The notes under the pieces are model-generated. The model was not told where the DNA came from. It worked only from the letters and a program-made list of their open reading frames with translations, and did no database searches. A DNA stretch of 34,060 bases from Streptomyces niphimycinicus. Lineage in GTDB: Bacteria > Actinomycetota > Actinomycetes > Streptomycetales > Streptomycetaceae. Both the position numbers and the translations under genes were made by a program. Shown one piece after another: positions 32,568 to 34,060 of the stretch (its first letter is position 1; every line of letters starts with the position of its first letter). The stretch is taken from assembly GCF_018883605.1 (NCBI RefSeq), contig NZ_JAHLEM010000097.1, positions 1 to 34,060 on the forward strand. Reading direction: 5' to 3'.

Positions 32568-33608
32568 GTGGTGAAGGTGGGAGCGGGACGGTCTATCGCG
32601 GTGGAGTGGGTTGCCCGGCATGCCCGCTCCGATGTGGGCTTTCGGGGGGCGTATTTCAGCGGGTCGACGGTGGGGCTGCCGGACGACGCCGAGTTGGCGC
32701 CCTCCTCTGATGTCGACATCGTCGTCATCACCGCCATGGACGACCCGCCCGCCAAGCCGGGCAAGCTCCGTTACCGGGGCACACTGCTGGAAGTCAGCTA
32801 TCTGCCCTGGTCTCAGTTGGTTTCCGCCGACGACGTCCTCGCCTCCTATCACCTGGCCGGAAGCTTCCGGACCGACGCGATCATCGATGATCCGACCGGG
32901 CACCTGCGCACGGTGCAGGCGCATGTCGCGGGTCGCTTCGCGGCGCGGCCCTGGGTTCGTCGCCGGTGTCAGGACGCCCGGCGTCGGATCGAAACCCGGC
33001 TCGCGGCGATCGACGCCTCGGCGCCGTTCCATGAACAGGTGCTGTCCTGGCTGTTCCCCACCGGTGTGACCACCCATGTGCTGCTGGTCGCCGCCCTGCG
33101 CAACCCCACCGTGCGGCTGCGCTATCTGGCCGCTCGTGAGGTTCTCACCGAATACGGGCACCTCGGCCGCTACCCGGAGCTGCTGGAGCTCCTCGGCTGC
33201 CGCAGCCTGTCCGCCCGGCGCGTCCGGCACCATCTGCGGGAACTCACCAAAACCTTCGACGCCACCGCCGAGGTCGCGAGGACCCCGTTCCTCTTCAGCA
33301 GTGATATCACCCCGTCCGCCCGGCCGATCGCGATCAACGGCAGCCAGGAGCTCATCGACCGTGGCGACCACCACGAAGCCGTCTTCTGGATCATCGCGAC
33401 CTTCGCCCGCTGTCACACCATCCTGGCCGCGGACGCCCCCGAGTTGCACCGCGCTCTCGCCCCCGCGTTCCACGCGGCCGTCAGCGACCTCGGCATCAGT
33501 TCGACCGAAGACATCCGCCACCGCGCCGGGGAGGTCATCCGGTTCCTGCCCCGCCTCTGGCAGACCGCCGAGGACATCATGGCGAGCAACCCCGGGATCA
33601 GCGGATAG
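32568..33608 (+). CDS. Nucleotidyltransferase-fold protein of unknown target
   Basis: The 346-residue cytoplasmic protein begins with a Pol-beta-type nucleotidyltransferase core: GAYFSGSTVG, then SSDVDIVVIT, matching the G-S-x(n)-D-x-D pattern that holds two metal ions (about residues 28-55). RYRGTLLEVSYLPW supplies the third strand. The remaining 240 residues are mostly helical (HLLxEL-type repeats), as in aminoglycoside or tRNA-type transferases, but the target is not recognisable. Two adjacent GTG codons (32568, 32571) follow AAGGGGG. An in-frame ATG at 32541 has GGAG too close. It is convergent with the small membrane gene nine bases downstream. Confidence 0.75.
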   Translation: MVKVGAGRSIAVEWVARHARSDVGFRGAYFSGSTVGLPDDAELAPSSDVDIVVITAMDDPPAKPGKLRYRGTLLEVSYLPWSQLVSADDVLASYHLAGSFRTDAIIDDPTGHLRTVQAHVAGRFAARPWVRRRCQDARRRIETRLAAIDASAPFHEQVLSWLFPTGVTTHVLLVAALRNPTVRLRYLAAREVLTEYGHLGRYPELLELLGCRSLSARRVRHHLRELTKTFDATAEVARTPFLFSSDITPSARPIAINGSQELIDRGDHHEAVFWIIATFARCHTILAADAPELHRALAPAFHAAVSDLGISSTEDIRHRAGEVIRFLPRLWQTAEDIMASNPGISG

Positions 33609-33617
33609 AGACCCACG

Positions 33618-33965
33618 TCATGAGCGAGTCGCCGGGCCGCCGAACCCGACGACGGCCGCGATCAGCGCCGCCGCCCAGATGCCGGCGTGGGCGGCGCCGT
33701 CGGCGTCGAGCGTGAGCGCCACCAGGACCGTGGCGCCGATGAGTCCGAGCAGCATGCCGAACACGACGAGCGGGATGCGGTGGTCGGCGACCGGCGGTAC
33801 GTTGCCGAGTACGCCCAGCAGAAGCCGGCCGCCCGCCAACGCCCAGCAGAAGCCGCCCGCCCGCCAACGCCCAGCAGAAGCCGCCCGCCCGCCAACGCCC
33901 AGCAGAAGCCGCCCGCCCGCCATCGCCCACCAGTGGCCGCGGGGCAGGCCGGCTTCCTCGGCCAC
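33618..33965 (-). CDS. Small membrane protein expanded by an in-frame 28-bp repeat array
   Basis: The 115-residue frame starts at a GTG at 33965 without a good ribosome binding site. Two membrane helices fill the C-terminal half (IPLVVFGMLLGLIGATVLVALTL and GIWAAALIAAVVGFGG). The N-terminal half is encoded by four 28-bp repeats (33813-33924). As 28 is not a multiple of three, successive copies are read in rotating frames, giving AGGRLLLGV, then GRAASAGRW, then RAGGFCWAL, then AGGRLLLGV again. Three extra copies add 84 bp (28 codons), so the frame is restored. It follows a TetR gene by 27 bp on the same strand, so they may be one operon. Confidence 0.6.
   Translation of the reverse strand: MAEEAGLPRGHWWAMAGGRLLLGVGGRAASAGRWRAGGFCWALAGGRLLLGVLGNVPPVADHRIPLVVFGMLLGLIGATVLVALTLDADGAAHAGIWAAALIAAVVGFGGPATRS
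33813..33924. repeat. Four 28-bp direct tandem repeats without spacers
   Basis: Units at 33813-33840, 33841-33868, 33869-33896 and 33897-33924 are identical or differ by one or two bases. A degenerate fifth start (GCCCACCAG) follows. They lie inside the small membrane gene. No unique spacers separate them. Confidence 0.9.
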
Positions 33966-33992
33966 CTGGCGTTGGGCAGGAGCGCCCGGCCG

Positions 33993-34060
33993 CTAGCGGC
34001 GTGCCAGGCCGTCGACCATCAACGCGAGCGTGAAGTCGAACCGGTCGTGGTCCTCACCCG
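33993..34060 (-). CDS. C-terminal end of a TetR-family regulator (cut by the window edge)
   Basis: The last 68 bases on the minus strand encode the end of a protein, GEDHDRFDFTLALMVDGLARR, with TAG at 33993-33995. The FDFTLALMVDGL pattern is the usual last helix of TetR-family ligand domains. The rest lies beyond the window. The small membrane gene begins 27 bp downstream and may be its target. Confidence 0.6.
   Translation of the reverse strand, partial: GEDHDRFDFTLALMVDGLARR

Noticed and set aside
33813..33924. CRISPR array
   Set aside because: The 28-bp repeats are directly adjacent with no spacers, and there are no cas genes.

Overview
The window is very GC-rich, with GC-dominated third codon positions, GTG/TTG starts, purine-rich ribosome binding sites and gene types (GlsB/YeaQ, MT0933-like antitoxin, TerD, LCP proteins, a GH18 chitinase with a DasR-like operator) that point to an actinomycete chromosome, almost certainly Streptomyces or a close relative. 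I see no rRNA, tRNA, prophage, insertion sequence or CRISPR array. Most genes are of accessory or adaptive type.

Layout. 0-3 kb: start of an unidentified minus-strand gene behind a long hairpin-rich leader, then an Lrp/AsnC regulator followed by a YtcJ-type amidohydrolase. 3-7 kb: a small Cys-rich protein, an acyl-CoA dehydrogenase, a secreted GH18 chitinase with a DasR-like direct repeat and two strong terminators, and a 44-residue zinc ribbon. 7-10.2 kb: a GAF-domain regulator and the aldehyde dehydrogenase it probably controls. 10.3-13.4 kb: an ArsR-family repressor and an MgtA-type P-type ATPase, close enough to be one operon, behind a palindromic operator. 13.5-19.7 kb: an envelope and stress island (LCP ligase, TerD, TatA, a helix-hairpin-helix-like protein, an MT0933-like antitoxin protein, an orphan 76-residue protein, GlsB/YeaQ, a fatty-acid desaturase). 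19.8-23 kb: two zinc-free MDR oxidoreductases, each with its own repressor (ArsR-type and HxlR-type). 23.1-25.7 kb: a three-gene ABC transporter with an unusual fused permease, divergent from a small Cys-containing protein. 26.5-29.7 kb: a peptidase E homologue, a lipoprotein remnant lacking a start codon, an alpha/beta hydrolase-TetR operon behind an ordered operator, and a small membrane protein. 29.8-34 kb: a DUF475/TerC-like membrane protein, a leucine-dehydrogenase homologue without its catalytic lysine, a nucleotidyltransferase-fold protein, a small membrane protein expanded by a 28-bp repeat, and the tail of a TetR regulator.

The most striking signal is an extended palindrome, TTG-N5-TTGCGCAA-N5-CAA. 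It occurs five times between 15.1 and 18.1 kb, each time just upstream of a different gene of the stress island (LCP, terD, tatA, the 76-residue protein, glsB). It looks like the operator of a local regulon whose regulator is not in the window. Other regulatory architectures that can be read directly are three TTCGA-N6-TCGAA-type sites around the ArsR/MDR pair, four GCTAA half-sites at exact 10-bp steps before the hydrolase-TetR operon, and a TGAAC-N5-GTTCA palindrome before the ArsR-ATPase operon.
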